Notes: generated by a model from the letters alone, not told the origin. Positions 1-8,646 are shown, numbered from the stretch's first letter. The stretch is 64,000 nt of DNA from Streptococcus sanguinis (GCF_001078705.1 NZ_CDMW01000001.1:501106-565105), one strand, 5' to 3'. A program made the numbers and translations.

Positions 1-1
1 C

Positions 2-235
2 TCTCCTATTTATCAAGGGATAGAGGATGGGCAGCCGGTCATGCGATATCATTCGATTTTGATTGAGGAGATGCCAGAGGACTTTGAAGTGACAGCTCGA
101 GCGGTTGATGACAACTCAATCATGGCTATCCAGCACAAGAGCCTGCCTATCTATGGTTTTCAGTATCATCCAGAAAGTATTGGCACGCCGGACGGCTTGT
201 CGTCTATCAAGAACTTCATCGACTTAGTAAAGTAA
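2..235 (+). CDS. trpG: Anthranilate synthase component II (glutamine amidotransferase), 3' part only
   Basis: The reading frame is open from the left edge of the window and ends at 233-235, so only the last 77 residues are present. The stretch [10 protein letters not shown] carries the His and Glu of the class I glutamine amidotransferase catalytic triad; the nucleophilic Cys lies upstream of the window. The subunit supplies ammonia from glutamine to TrpE for anthranilate synthesis. trpD starts 10 bases after the stop behind a strong AAAGGAGG, so this is the upstream part of the trp operon. A stand-alone or pabA-type amidotransferase is unlikely in this context. Confidence 0.95.
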   Translation, partial: SPIYQGIEDGQPVMRYHSILIEEMPEDFEVTARAVDDNSIMAIQHKSLPIYGFQYHPESIGTPDGLSSIKNFIDLVK

Positions 236-245
236 AGGAGGATGT

Positions 246-1250
246 ATGAAAGAGATTATTGCAAAACTAGCTGATTTTAAGGATTTAAGCAGCGCTGAGA
301 TGACAGATGTGATTGAGCGAATTGTCACCGGACGGGTGACAGAGTCTCAAATTGTAGCGTTCTTGCTGGGGCTCAAGATGAAGGGGGAGACGATTGAGGA
401 ACGAACGGCTTTGGCTCAGGTTATGCGAGGCCATGCTAAGCAGATTCCGACCACTATTCGCACTGCCATGGACAATTGCGGTACGGGCGGGGACAAGTCT
501 TTTAGCTTCAATGTTTCGACTACCGCAGCTTTTGTACTAGCAGGTGGCGGGATTAAGATGGCCAAGCACGGCAATCGCTCCATTTCTTCTAAGTCAGGCT
601 CAGCTGATGTGTTAGAAGCTCTGGGAATTAATCTGGACTTAGACGCTGCTAGCTTGGGCAAGGTTTTTGAGCAGACAGGTATCGTCTTTCTCTTCGCAAA
701 GAATATGCACCCAGCCATGAAATACATCATGCCAGCTCGTCTTAGCCTCGGCATTCCTACTATTATGAATCTAACTGGTCCTCTCATCCATCCCATGACT
801 CTGGAAACTCAGCTTTTGGGGACCAGCCGACCGGATATGTTAGAGAGTACGGCAGAAGTCTTGAAAAATATGGGACGCAAGCGTGCAGTAGTCGTGTCGG
901 GTCCAGATGGTCTAGATGAGGCCGGTCTTCATGGCCGTACCCAGTATGCTCTGCTGGAAAATGGGCAAATCAGCCTGCACAGCTTTCTGCCGTCAGATGT
1001 TGATATGGAAGAAATACCTCTTGAAGCGATCCGTGGGGGTAATGCCAAGGAAAATGCAGAAATTCTGCTATCTGTCCTGCAAAATCAAGCCGGCCCCTAT
1101 CTAGAAACGACAGTTTTGAATGCGGGATTGGGCTTCTATGCTAATGGGAAATCAGACAGCATAGAAGAAGGAATAGCTTTGGCCCGCCAAGTGATCGCTA
1201 GTGGCGCAGCTTATGAAAAACTCAAGCAACTACAGGAGTATCAGAAATGA
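246..1250 (+). CDS. trpD: Anthranilate phosphoribosyltransferase
   Basis: The enzyme transfers phosphoribose from PRPP to anthranilate, the second step of tryptophan synthesis. It is 334 residues, normal for the family. Visible motifs are the glycine-rich PRPP/anthranilate loop [15 protein letters not shown] (about residues 78-92), [18 protein letters not shown] (about 106-123), and GPDGLDEAG in the second half. The start is set by AAAGGAGG just upstream. The last base pairs overlap the trpC start in an ATGA, so the two are translationally coupled. Confidence 0.98.
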   Translation: MKEIIAKLADFKDLSSAEMTDVIERIVTGRVTESQIVAFLLGLKMKGETIEERTALAQVMRGHAKQIPTTIRTAMDNCGTGGDKSFSFNVSTTAAFVLAGGGIKMAKHGNRSISSKSGSADVLEALGINLDLDAASLGKVFEQTGIVFLFAKNMHPAMKYIMPARLSLGIPTIMNLTGPLIHPMTLETQLLGTSRPDMLESTAEVLKNMGRKRAVVVSGPDGLDEAGLHGRTQYALLENGQISLHSFLPSDVDMEEIPLEAIRGGNAKENAEILLSVLQNQAGPYLETTVLNAGLGFYANGKSDSIEEGIALARQVIASGAAYEKLKQLQEYQK

Positions 1251-2014
1251 GCAAAGAATTTCTCCCGACCATTCTAAATCAAAAAGAGCAGGAAGTGGTG
1301 GCTATGTCCTATGAAGAGCTGCAACCTCTGCGCTCGACCTATTCCCTCTATAACTATCTCAAAAGCCATCCTCAAGAGCTGCAGCTGATTGCTGAGGTTA
1401 AAAAAGCCAGCCCCAGTCTGGGAGATATTAATCTCGGTGTGGATATTGTGGAGCAGGCTCGCACCTATGAACGATGCGGTGCAGCTATGATTTCGGTCCT
1501 GACAGATGAAATTTTCTTTAAAGGACATCTGGATTACCTGAGAGAGATTTCCAGTCAAGTGACCATTCCAACCCTCAATAAAGACTTTATCATTGATGAA
1601 AAACAGATTGTTCGCGCCCGCAATGCCGGAGCGACAGTTATTCTTCTGATTGTAGCTGCCTTGCCTGAAAAGCGGCTGCAAGAACTTTATGATTTTGCGA
1701 CGGGTCTAGGCTTGGAAGTTCTGGTCGAAACCCATAATCTGGCGGAGCTGGAAATTGCCCATAGAATAGGAGCTAGGATTATCGGTGTTAATAACCGCAA
1801 TCTAGTCACTTTTGAGACAGATATCAATACAAGTCTCCAGCTGTCTGCCCATTTCAAAGATGGCAGGGTTTACGTATCTGAGTCCGCTATTTTCAGCAAG
1901 AAAGATTCTGAGCTAGTAGCTCCTTATTTCCATGCGGTTTTAGTCGGAACAGCCCTGATGCAGGCTGAAGATGTGGCAAAAAAAATCAAGGAGCTAAAAA
2001 TTGACAAAGGTTAA
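1247..2014 (+). CDS. trpC: Indole-3-glycerol phosphate synthase
   Basis: A 255-residue TIM-barrel enzyme that closes the indole ring from carboxyphenylamino-deoxyribulose phosphate. The family signature [13 protein letters not shown] is near residue 49, followed by NKDFIID with the catalytic Lys and GVNNRNL in the second half. It is a single-function protein, not the TrpC-TrpF fusion of enterobacteria. It overlaps trpD by 4 bases and trpF by 14. Confidence 0.98.
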   Translation: MSKEFLPTILNQKEQEVVAMSYEELQPLRSTYSLYNYLKSHPQELQLIAEVKKASPSLGDINLGVDIVEQARTYERCGAAMISVLTDEIFFKGHLDYLREISSQVTIPTLNKDFIIDEKQIVRARNAGATVILLIVAALPEKRLQELYDFATGLGLEVLVETHNLAELEIAHRIGARIIGVNNRNLVTFETDINTSLQLSAHFKDGRVYVSESAIFSKKDSELVAPYFHAVLVGTALMQAEDVAKKIKELKIDKG

Positions 2015-2588
2015 AATTTGCGGCTTATCAACGGCCGGCGCTGTGGAAACTGCATGTCAGGCTGGTGCAGATTACATTGGATTTGTCTTTGCTGAGAGCC
2101 GTCGGAGGGTCAGTTTGGAGCAAGCTCAGAAGCTAGCTGCCTTGGTGCCGCCTGCTGTCCGAAAGGTAGGAGTTTTCGTCTCTCCGAGCTTGGCAGAGCT
2201 GCAGGAAGCTATTTCAGTGGCAAATCTGGATTTGGTGCAGATTCATGGTGATTTTGAACAAGAGCTTCTGACTCAGATTGGCCGTCCGGTTATTCGAGCT
2301 TATCAGGTCAAGGGAGTGTTAAAAGATGTCAGCCAACAGTCGGACTATCTGCTATTTGATGCACCTCTTGCTGGTAGTGGCCAGACCTTTGATTGGCAAG
2401 CTTTTGATAAGAGTCAAATCCACCAGCCCTTCTTTATCGCCGGTGGTTTGAATGCAGGAAATGTTCGAGAAGCTATTCAGCACTTCGCTCCTTACGCAGT
2501 TGATGTCTCAAGCGGGGTCGAAACTGACGGCCAGAAGGACTTAGAAAAGATAACAGAATTTATAGAAAGAGTGAAAGATGGCATATAA
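2001..2588 (+). CDS. trpF: Phosphoribosylanthranilate isomerase
   Basis: A 195-residue isomerase acting between TrpD and TrpC. The start is a TTG inside the end of trpC, giving MTKVKICGL, the expected N-terminus with catalytic Cys7. The catalytic Asp is in [11 protein letters not shown], and the phosphate-binding part reads [11 protein letters not shown] followed by VDVSSGVE. The 14-base overlap with trpC and 11-base overlap with trpB point to coupled translation. Confidence 0.97.
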   Translation: MTKVKICGLSTAGAVETACQAGADYIGFVFAESRRRVSLEQAQKLAALVPPAVRKVGVFVSPSLAELQEAISVANLDLVQIHGDFEQELLTQIGRPVIRAYQVKGVLKDVSQQSDYLLFDAPLAGSGQTFDWQAFDKSQIHQPFFIAGGLNAGNVREAIQHFAPYAVDVSSGVETDGQKDLEKITEFIERVKDGI

Positions 2589-3801
2589 TCAACCCAATCA
2601 AGAAGGATTTTACGGTGAGTTTGGTGGGCGCTTTGTTCCCGAAACGCTGATGACAGCAGTTTTGGAGCTGGCTAAAGCCTACCATGAGAGTAAAAAAGAC
2701 CCAAACTTTCAGGCAGAGCTGGATGAGTTGCTGAAGCAGTATGTAGGGCGGGAGAATCCTCTCTATTTTGCTAAAAATCTGACAGCCTATGCTGGCGGTG
2801 CTAAGATTTATCTGAAGCGGGAAGACCTCAACCATACCGGGGCCCATAAAATCAATAATGCCCTAGGCCAGGTTCTATTAGCCAAGCAGATGGGCAAGAA
2901 AAAAATTATTGCCGAGACTGGTGCAGGTCAGCACGGAGTAGCCACAGCCACAGCTGCAGCTCTTTTCAATATGGACTGTACTATCTATATGGGCGAAGAG
3001 GATGTCAAGCGCCAAGCCCTCAATGTCTTTCGGATGGAACTTCTTGGAGCCAAGGTGGAGTCTGTGACCGATGGCTCTCGAGTCCTCAAAGATGCGGTCA
3101 ATGCAGCTTTACGAGCTTGGGTGGCTCAGGTCGATGATACTCACTATATTATGGGCTCAGCCTTGGGGCCCCATCCCTTCCCAGAGATTGTCCGCGACTA
3201 TCAGAGTGTGATTGGGCGTGAGACCAAGCGCCAGTTTGCTGAGCAAAATGAAGGTGCCCTGCCAGATGCTTTAGTCGCCTGCGTTGGCGGTGGCTCCAAT
3301 GCTATTGGCCTCTTTTATCCCTTTGTTGACGATGGCTCAGTTGCCATGTATGGAACAGAAGCAGCTGGGCGAGGCGTGGATACTGATGAACACGCTGCGA
3401 CCTTAACCAAAGGCCGCCCGGGTATTTTACATGGTGCCTTGATGGATGTCTTGCAGGATGAGCAAGGCCAGATTCTAGAAGCTTTCTCTATCTCTGCTGG
3501 GCTAGACTATCCAGGTATCGGTCCTGAACATTCTCATTTTAATGCTATCCAGCGTGCCACTTATGTGCCAGTCACAGATGAAGAAGCCTTGGAAGCCTTC
3601 CAGCTCCTGTCTCGTATCGAAGGGATTATCCCTGCTCTAGAGTCTAGCCACGCTATTGCTTACGCAGTTAAGCTGGCTAAGGAGTTGGGACCAAATAAAT
3701 CAATGATTGTCTGCCTATCCGGCCGTGGTGACAAAGATGTCGTTCAGGTAAAGGAATGCTTGGAAAAAGAACCGGCTCAAAAAGGAGGTGCCCATGACTA
3801 A
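2578..3801 (+). CDS. trpB: Tryptophan synthase beta chain
   Basis: A 407-residue PLP enzyme condensing indole and serine. Lys91 in [13 protein letters not shown] is the Schiff-base lysine. [12 protein letters not shown] and the phosphate-binding [10 protein letters not shown] are both present. The N-terminus [15 protein letters not shown] is typical of TrpB1. Start ATG 2578 lies within the 3' end of trpF. The stop falls beyond the trpA start (8-base overlap), as expected for subunits of one complex. Confidence 0.98.
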   Translation: MAYNQPNQEGFYGEFGGRFVPETLMTAVLELAKAYHESKKDPNFQAELDELLKQYVGRENPLYFAKNLTAYAGGAKIYLKREDLNHTGAHKINNALGQVLLAKQMGKKKIIAETGAGQHGVATATAAALFNMDCTIYMGEEDVKRQALNVFRMELLGAKVESVTDGSRVLKDAVNAALRAWVAQVDDTHYIMGSALGPHPFPEIVRDYQSVIGRETKRQFAEQNEGALPDALVACVGGGSNAIGLFYPFVDDGSVAMYGTEAAGRGVDTDEHAATLTKGRPGILHGALMDVLQDEQGQILEAFSISAGLDYPGIGPEHSHFNAIQRATYVPVTDEEALEAFQLLSRIEGIIPALESSHAIAYAVKLAKELGPNKSMIVCLSGRGDKDVVQVKECLEKEPAQKGGAHD

Positions 3802-4573
3802 AACACTCACTCAGCATTTAGAAACCATCAAAAAAGCAGGCAAGGGAATTTTCCTTCCTTATATCATGGCTGGTGATCACGAGAAAGGTTTAGCAGGATT
3901 AGCAGAAACTATCTTATTTTTGGAAAACTTGGGTGTGTCAGCCATTGAAATCGGTCTGCCTTTTTCAGACCCTGTTGCAGACGGACCAGTTATTGAAGAA
4001 GCCGGTCTGAGAAGTCTGGGTCACCACACTTCAACCAAGTCTTTAGTCGCAAGCTTGCAGAATCTGGACACTCAGCTGCCTCTCATTATCATGACCTACT
4101 TCAATCCTATCTTCCAGTACGGGCTCAAAGATTTTATCAAGGATTTGGCTACGACACCGGTTAAAGGATTGATTATTCCGGATCTTCCCTACGAGCACAG
4201 GAATTTTATTCTGCCCCTGCTGGAAGATTCAGATATAGCTCTAGTTCCTTTAGTGAGCCTGACGACTGGTCTAGAACGTCAGCAGGAGCTGATCAAGGAA
4301 GCTGAAGGTTTTATCTACGCTGTAGCCATCAATGGTGTGACGGGTAAGAGCGGAAGCTACCGCGATGATTTGGACCAGCATTTGAGTAAACTCCATGATA
4401 TTGCAGAGATTCCAGTACTGACGGGCTTTGGCGTTTCGACTTTAGAGGATGTTGACCGCTTCAATCAAGTCTCAGATGGAGTCATTGTCGGATCTAAGAT
4501 TGTTAAAGCTCTTCATGAAAAGTATGCCAGTATAGCAGACTTTATCCAAGAAGCAGCAGCTTATAAGAAATAG
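3794..4573 (+). CDS. trpA: Tryptophan synthase alpha chain
   Basis: A 259-residue aldolase that releases indole from indoleglycerol phosphate. The catalytic residues are Glu52 ([11 protein letters not shown]) and Asp63 ([11 protein letters not shown]). I chose ATG 3794 because AAAGGAGG at 3781-3788 lies 5 bases upstream; an in-frame GTG at 3788 is inside that ribosome site. It is the last gene of the operon. Its final codons lie in the 125-base sequence that recurs at 6220-6344. Confidence 0.97.
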   Translation: MTKTLTQHLETIKKAGKGIFLPYIMAGDHEKGLAGLAETILFLENLGVSAIEIGLPFSDPVADGPVIEEAGLRSLGHHTSTKSLVASLQNLDTQLPLIIMTYFNPIFQYGLKDFIKDLATTPVKGLIIPDLPYEHRNFILPLLEDSDIALVPLVSLTTGLERQQELIKEAEGFIYAVAINGVTGKSGSYRDDLDQHLSKLHDIAEIPVLTGFGVSTLEDVDRFNQVSDGVIVGSKIVKALHEKYASIADFIQEAAAYKK

Positions 4574-4685
4574 CCACTACCACACCAAACAAAAGACAAG
4601 GCACAAATGCTAGCCTGTCTTTTTTCTTTTTAAAGCAAAAACAGGCGAGACCGGAGAAGCTAGCGATTTGGATAAGAATGAGAAT
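4561..4685. repeat. 125-base direct repeat, copy 1 (trpA side)
   Basis: Aligns without gaps to 6220-6344 with 5 mismatches in 125 positions, all in the first 45 bases. It contains the last four codons of trpA plus its stop, the trp terminator, and the antisense of about 41 peptidase codons. Homology stops sharply on both sides. Confidence 0.93.
4594..4626 (+). terminator. Terminator of the trp operon
   Basis: AGACAAGGC pairs with GCCTGTCT across a short loop, followed by a run of T. It sits 20 bases after the trpA stop and is part of the duplicated segment. Confidence 0.75.
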
Positions 4686-4779
4686 CTGTTCCATGTTCTT
4701 AAATTTTATCATCAAAAAAAAGTAACTTTCGTCTAATTCATTTTTTAAGAAACGTTTGATTTTTTATGTTGATTGAATA

Positions 4780-5679
4780 TTAGTTTGGATATTGCTTATG
4801 AATGGTATCTATATAGCTGGTGAAATGTTTCAAGAAATGCTTAGGAGATATAACAGTGATGTATTTTCCAAAAGCAAGCAAGGTATTGTATCCCCAATCA
4901 TTGTCGTTTAATGGATAAGTAATCTCGTAAATATCGCTATTAATAGGTTTTATGGCATTATAGCCTAAGAGTTCCACAAACCGGTCAAGGACAATTTTCT
5001 GGACATGCAGGATGACAGGTACTTTGTTTTCATTCATCCATGTACCACCATCATAGGGAAGTGGTGTAAAATGTCTTTTTGAAAAAGTATCGGAGAGAGT
5101 AAGTTCACTAATTCTAGAAACTTTAAAAACAGAAAAATGCGCTTTTTCAGTATCGTAGGCATCCATATACCAACTCCGGTCCTTATAGACGATACGGTAA
5201 GGCTCACAATTTTTTTGGCTTACCAGTCCTTGTGAATTAATATAGGAAAATTTTATTTTTACTCTACCTCTAATAGCTTCCAATAACTTAAAAATCAAAG
5301 TGCGTATTTCCAAGTTCCCTTGAGATAGAGACAAATCAATTTCGAAATCAGAGTATGTATTGGTAGCATTTAATTTCAATATAGCGTTGAAAGTAGAGGC
5401 GTCTTCCAAAACTTGATAGCGACTTTTTAAACCGGATTCTATTGAAAGTCGTTCGGATTGGGTCAGGGGAGGTTTATCAGTTTGGAAGTCTTCCATAAGA
5501 AAAATGCCTCCGTTTTTTCCTTTCATTACATAGAGAGGAATTCCTGCAAGAGATAAATCATCAATATCTCTCATAATAGTTCGGGTGCTGACTTTAAAAA
5601 GTTCTGATAGTTCTTTAGCTGTTGTTTTTCGTTGATTTACTAAATGAGAAATGATTCCCATTTGACGGTCAATTTTCAT
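4780..5679 (-). CDS. WYL-domain transcriptional regulator (HTH_11, YafY type), cassette copy
   Basis: 299 residues. The N-terminal winged helix reads KELSELFKVSTRTIMRDID (about residues 22-40), and the WYL ligand-sensing core CEPYRIVYKDRSWYMDAYD is near the middle. Such proteins sense small molecules or nucleic acid ligands and usually control a neighbouring gene. It is divergent from the GyrI-like gene at 5758, with a 9+9 palindrome in the shared 78-base gap. A protein of the same length and layout is encoded at 26779-27678. The gene is more AT-rich than trpA (19 G+C in row 5281-5340 against 32 in row 4321-4380), consistent with arrival by transfer. The inducer is unknown. Confidence 0.9.
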   Translation of the reverse strand: MKIDRQMGIISHLVNQRKTTAKELSELFKVSTRTIMRDIDDLSLAGIPLYVMKGKNGGIFLMEDFQTDKPPLTQSERLSIESGLKSRYQVLEDASTFNAILKLNATNTYSDFEIDLSLSQGNLEIRTLIFKLLEAIRGRVKIKFSYINSQGLVSQKNCEPYRIVYKDRSWYMDAYDTEKAHFSVFKVSRISELTLSDTFSKRHFTPLPYDGGTWMNENKVPVILHVQKIVLDRFVELLGYNAIKPINSDIYEITYPLNDNDWGYNTLLAFGKYITVISPKHFLKHFTSYIDTIHKQYPN

Positions 5680-5692
5680 GATTTTCTCCTTG

Positions 5693-5716
5693 AATATGAC
5701 AGATAGATGTCATATT
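5693..5716. promoter_or_regulatory. Inverted repeat, probable operator between the WYL and GyrI-like genes
   Basis: Perfect 9-base arms AATATGACA and TGTCATATT separated by GATAGA, in the short divergent intergenic region. The right arm lies just upstream of a TATGAT -10-like element (5725-5730) for the GyrI-like gene, so a bound regulator could block both promoters. Confidence 0.65.
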
Positions 5717-5757
5717 ACTTTTGTTATGATTATACCATAAAGAAAGGAGTTCATATA

Positions 5758-6207
5758 ATGAAACATCAAACCAAACCATCGTTTACCCTGATTGGCAGGA
5801 GTATTTTGATAGAAGGAACTACGGTTCATGAACAGCACTATTCTAAAGAGAAGACGGCGTTCTATGCTCAGTTATTTAAAGAAGGAATGCTCGGGAAATT
5901 GATGCCCCATTCTCTAGACAAAAAAGGCTATGCTTTGATTGTTCCTCATAAAGATGGTATTCAATACTATGCAGGAGTTGCGGCAAAGAATGCTGTGGCA
6001 GGCTACGAAAGCATTCTCGTCCCAGAGAAAGATTATTTAGTAAGTTCAGCCAGTGGTGAAAAATCAAGACTCCTGTTTGACCAATTGGAGGATAACTTTT
6101 TTGAGGAAGAAAGCAGTTCCCTTTACCAAGATGGAATTATCTTAGAAATACTTTTAAACGGGAATCCTATGGATGCAGAAGTTGAGCTTTGGGTTCCAGT
6201 TCAGTAA
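5758..6207 (+). CDS. GyrI-like small-molecule-binding domain protein
   Basis: 149 residues from ATG 5758, chosen because AAAGGAG lies a few bases upstream; an in-frame start at 5707 would place translation in the operator. The pattern (FTLIGRSILIEGTT, KKGYALIVPHKDGIQYYAGV, and a C-terminal VELWVPVQ strand) fits the stand-alone effector-binding fold of the GyrI/AraC effector family, which binds amphipathic or aromatic compounds. Paired with a WYL regulator it may be a drug or metabolite buffer; that is inference. Its last 7 bases overlap the peptidase gene on the other strand. Confidence 0.72.
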   Translation: MKHQTKPSFTLIGRSILIEGTTVHEQHYSKEKTAFYAQLFKEGMLGKLMPHSLDKKGYALIVPHKDGIQYYAGVAAKNAVAGYESILVPEKDYLVSSASGEKSRLLFDQLEDNFFEEESSSLYQDGIILEILLNGNPMDAEVELWVPVQ

Positions 6208-6863
6208 AAGAGTAGGGATTTATAAGAAATAATCACCACCACACCAAACAAAAGACAGGGTACAAATGCTAGCCTGTCTTTTTTCTTTTTAAAGCAAAAA
6301 CAGGCGAGACCGGAGAAGCTAGCGATTTGGATAAGAATGAGAATTTCCGTCAGACTGAAAATGGCTGAGCAGGACGCCAGAAAGAGAAAGTCGCCAGCTC
6401 CAATACGAAGATTATAAAAGAAGGCTAGAAGTCCTAGGGCTAAAAAGAAGAGCATGAGAAGATTGATGCCTGCTGTCACCATCAGCATGAGCTGAAAAAT
6501 CAGCCAGACCATCAGGGGATATTGCTGCTCTCTTTGATCGTAGATGGCCAGGGTTAAGCCCATGGTGAGTAGTAGGAGTTGACTGATGGAAATCGTGCCA
6601 AGTGAGGTTGCCAGAAAAAGACCGCCCAAGATACATTCAAAAAATAAATAGCGTAAGGGAATCTTGTCTCCACAGAAGCGGCAACGAAGAAGATTTAAGA
6701 TTTGAGAAAAAATAGGAATCAAATCACGCGGTGCCAATCTTTTTCCACAGGCATTGCAATAGCTAGCAGGAGTGATGATAGACTGCTCTGGGAAGCGGTC
6801 GATGACCAAGCCTAGGAATGAGGCGAAGACAGTGCCAAGGAGAAAAAAGTATAGATGAATCAT
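6201..6863 (-). CDS. cclA: Type IV prepilin peptidase (PilD/ComC family) for competence pilins
   Basis: 220 residues, an integral membrane aspartyl protease that cleaves and N-methylates prepilins of the com transformation pilus. Visible features are two zinc-type CxxC pairs (C36/C39 and C61/C64) and the two catalytic aspartates, D109 in LAIYDQRE and D158 in GAGDF, with several hydrophobic helices. Its last residues (KSLLFY and the TGA) come from the inserted cassette, whereas the relict copy next to trpA ends KLLLLG. The C-terminus has therefore been rewritten by the insertion, but no catalytic residue is lost. Confidence 0.92.
   Translation of the reverse strand: MIHLYFFLLGTVFASFLGLVIDRFPEQSIITPASYCNACGKRLAPRDLIPIFSQILNLLRCRFCGDKIPLRYLFFECILGGLFLATSLGTISISQLLLLTMGLTLAIYDQREQQYPLMVWLIFQLMLMVTAGINLLMLFFLALGLLAFFYNLRIGAGDFLFLASCSAIFSLTEILILIQIASFSGLACFCFKKKKDRLAFVPCLLFGVVVIISYKSLLFY
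6220..6344. repeat. 125-base direct repeat, copy 2 (peptidase side)
   Basis: Partner of 4561-4685, 120 of 125 bases identical. It lies inside the 3' part of the prepilin peptidase gene. On the plus strand it also provides a 7-base stem (AGACAGG with CCTGTCT at 6253-6279) and T-run that can terminate the GyrI-like transcript. Confidence 0.93.
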
Positions 6864-6945
6864 ACTTATTTATTCGTAATTTTAAACAGAAAAATTCTGA
6901 AATTTTGCAACTTTTCTAATAAAGTCTTTTTTTGAATCTTTTGTC

Positions 6946-7009
6946 TTGACTTTCTTATTTAGAAGCATTATAATTAAACCATAATCTAAAAAGATTAGAA
7001 TCATTATAA
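6946..7009 (+). promoter_or_regulatory. dpr promoter with two PerR boxes
   Basis: TTGACT (6946-6951) and TATAAT (6969-6974) are spaced by 17 bases, a near-ideal vegetative promoter. TTAGAAGCATTATAA (6959-6973) overlaps the -10 and TTAGAATCATTATAA (6995-7009) covers the early transcribed region. Both fit the PerR consensus NTANAANNATTNTAN at every fixed position. PerR bound here would occlude the promoter until peroxide releases it. Confidence 0.85.
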
Positions 7010-7029
7010 ATAAAAACGAGGTAAATACA

Positions 7030-7545
7030 ATGACACAAGTAAAAAATGGTGCAGCAACTGACGTAGCAACTTTCAGCAATCAAAAGGCTTTGCCAAAGAC
7101 TAAGGCTATTCTTAATCAAGTAGTGGCAGACCTTTATACAGCTCATATCGCTCTTCACCAAGTTCACTGGTATATGCGTGGCGCAGGTTTCATGGTTTGG
7201 CATCCAAAAATGGATGAATATATGGAAACTTTGGATGTAACCTTGGATGAAGTTAGTGAACGTTTGATTACATTGGGTGGTAAACCATACTCTACTTTGA
7301 CAGAATTTATCCAACATAGTAAGATCGAAGAAAAAGCTGGTGAATTTAGCAAAAACGTAGAAGAAAGTTTAGCGCGTGTGATTGAGATTTTCCGTTATCT
7401 GACAGGTCTTTACCAAGAAGCTTTGGATGTAACTGATGAAGAAGGGGACGATGTAACCAATGATATCTTTGTCGGTGCCAAGGCTGACCTTGAAAAGACT
7501 ATCTGGATGCTGACAGCTGAAATCGGTCAAGCACCAGGTTTGTAA
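7030..7545 (+). CDS. dpr: Dps-like peroxide resistance ferritin (Dpr)
   Basis: 171 residues. A dodecameric ferritin-like protein that oxidises and stores Fe2+, limiting Fenton damage in catalase-negative streptococci. The inter-subunit ferroxidase ligands are visible: His46 in HQVHWYM, His58 in WHPKMDEY with Asp62, and Asp73/Glu77 in TLDEVSERL. A good ribosome site (GAGGTAAATACA) precedes ATG 7030. It is monocistronic, with two PerR boxes upstream and a strong terminator downstream. Confidence 0.96.
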   Translation: MTQVKNGAATDVATFSNQKALPKTKAILNQVVADLYTAHIALHQVHWYMRGAGFMVWHPKMDEYMETLDVTLDEVSERLITLGGKPYSTLTEFIQHSKIEEKAGEFSKNVEESLARVIEIFRYLTGLYQEALDVTDEEGDDVTNDIFVGAKADLEKTIWMLTAEIGQAPGL

Positions 7546-7560
7546 AAAGTTATCCATGCC

Positions 7561-7598
7561 AAGCAGAAAGGAAATAGGCTTTCCTTTCTGCTTTTTTT
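7561..7598 (+). terminator. Terminator after dpr
   Basis: AAGCAGAAAGGAAA pairs with TTTCCTTTCTGCTT around a 5-base loop, followed by a run of T. Confidence 0.92.
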
Positions 7599-7638
7599 CG
7601 TCTTGAAAAGTGCTGGAAAATCTGATAAAATATAGCTC

Positions 7639-7857
7639 ATGAAAACCCTGTATGATGTTCAGCAATTTCTTAAAAGTTTTGGAATCATTATCTATATGGG
7701 CAAACGCCTTTACGATATTGAAATGATGAAAATCGAGCTGAAGAGAATTTACGACGCCGGTCTAATGGATAAGCTAGCTTATTTTGAGGCGGAGGCTGTC
7801 TTGCGCCGAGAACATCGCTTAGAGTTAGAATATTTAGAAAAGAAAAAGGAGACTTGA
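7639..7857 (+). CDS. yqgQ: YqgQ family (DUF910) small conserved protein
   Basis: 72 residues. The sequence MKTLYDVQQFLKSFG with YMGKRLYDIEMM and a C-terminal charged helix matches the Firmicute YqgQ family, a small helical protein of unknown role. In Bacillus and streptococci it is commonly near a glucokinase or rhodanese gene, and here a rhodanese-like gene follows after one base. Confidence 0.85.
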   Translation: MKTLYDVQQFLKSFGIIIYMGKRLYDIEMMKIELKRIYDAGLMDKLAYFEAEAVLRREHRLELEYLEKKKET

Positions 7858-7858
7858 G

Positions 7859-8239
7859 ATGACAATTTGGATTTTGTGGGCGGTACTTTTGGGAATACTT
7901 GGCTGGATGGGCTTTAATTATCTGCGCCTTCGTCAGGCAGCAAAAATCGTGGATAACGGGGAATTTGAAGACTTGATTCGGCAAGGGCAGTTGGTTGATT
8001 TGCGGGATCCAGCTGATTTCCATCGGAAGCATATCTTAGGTGCTCGCAATATTCCATCTCAGCAGCTGAAGGATAGTGTCGGTGCACTTCGCAAGGACAA
8101 GGCTGTTCTCCTCTATGAAAATAGTCGTGGCCAGCGCGTAACCAATGCGGCTCTGTATCTGAAAAAACAAGGATTTAAAGAAATCTATATTCTTTCTTAT
8201 GGGTTGGATTCTTGGAATGGCAAGGTGAAAGCTAGTTAA
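7859..8239 (+). CDS. Membrane-anchored rhodanese-like protein lacking the active-site cysteine
   Basis: 126 residues: an N-terminal membrane helix (about 2-20), then a rhodanese fold with LVDLRDPADFHRKHILGARN and GFKEIYILSYGLDSWNG. At the place of the sulfur-carrying Cys loop the sequence reads LLYENSRGQRV, so no Cys is available there. It is probably a non-catalytic rhodanese module, for example a binding domain. The start follows an AAAAGGAG next to the yqgQ stop, so the two are co-transcribed. Confidence 0.85.
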   Translation: MTIWILWAVLLGILGWMGFNYLRLRQAAKIVDNGEFEDLIRQGQLVDLRDPADFHRKHILGARNIPSQQLKDSVGALRKDKAVLLYENSRGQRVTNAALYLKKQGFKEIYILSYGLDSWNGKVKAS

Positions 8240-8327
8240 CATAAATCAAAAATTTGTCGCATAATATATACAAAGCTGGTTTCTTATGTTATAATAATTG
8301 ATATTAATTTTAAGGAGTTTTTGAAAC

Positions 8328-8567
8328 ATGCAAGAAAAGAAAAAATCCTCTCTTGTTTTAGGTATCCTATCTATCGTCTTTGGTTTTTTGTTGCCATTGG
8401 TAGGTCTTATTTTGGGTATCATTGGTTTGGTGTTAGCTAATTCACATCAAAAAGAGTCTAAATTAGACTATAAAACAGAAAAAATTCTGGGTATCGTAGG
8501 GATTGTAATTTCTGTAATCGTTTGGATTTTAGGCTTCATGGTGCTTATGAACGGAGCAGGCTACTAA
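8328..8567 (+). CDS. Small two-helix membrane protein (DUF4190-like)
   Basis: 79 residues with two hydrophobic segments (about 9-34 and 51-75) separated by a charged loop, a pattern typical of DUF4190-type proteins of unknown function. AAGGAG precedes ATG 8328, and a TTATAATAA -10-like element lies about 35 bases before it. It is followed by a long terminator hairpin, so it appears to be transcribed alone. Confidence 0.75.
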   Translation: MQEKKKSSLVLGILSIVFGFLLPLVGLILGIIGLVLANSHQKESKLDYKTEKILGIVGIVISVIVWILGFMVLMNGAGY

Positions 8568-8597
8568 CAAAAAAGCTTTATTTTTTAAATGCTTTTC

Positions 8598-8646
8598 AGA
8601 TTGAAGAAAAAGTCCATTTTGGACAATTTTCTTCAATCTTTTTCTT
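8598..8646 (+). terminator. Long-stem terminator
   Basis: AGATTGAAGAAAA pairs with TTTTCTTCAATCT, and inside it GTCC pairs with GGAC around TTTT-type loop bases; a T-rich run follows. 8640-8777 holds nothing else that I recognise. Confidence 0.85.

Larger units (their letters stand above)
4542..4685 (-). pseudogene. Remnant of the prepilin peptidase 3' end next to trpA
   Basis: Read on the minus strand, this stretch encodes about 47 codons matching the C-terminal part of the peptidase at 6201-6863 (for example AFVPCLLFGVVV), then its own ending ISYKLLLLG and a TAA at 4544-4542. It has no start and no upstream part. It looks like the original 3' end of the peptidase gene, overlapping trpA head-on, left behind when the cassette at 4686-6219 was inserted. 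Confidence 0.75.
4686..6219. other. Inserted two-gene cassette bounded by the 125-base direct repeats
   Basis: The segment between the two repeats holds only the WYL regulator and the GyrI-like gene with their shared operator. Removing it and one repeat rebuilds a plain trpA-peptidase convergent junction. This is what single-crossover integration or recombination-mediated duplication leaves. No transposase, integrase or terminal inverted repeat is visible. Confidence 0.75.

Noticed and set aside
4686-6219. Calling the WYL/GyrI cassette a transposon
   Set aside because: No transposase, integrase or terminal inverted repeats; the flanking duplication is far longer than a transposition target duplication.
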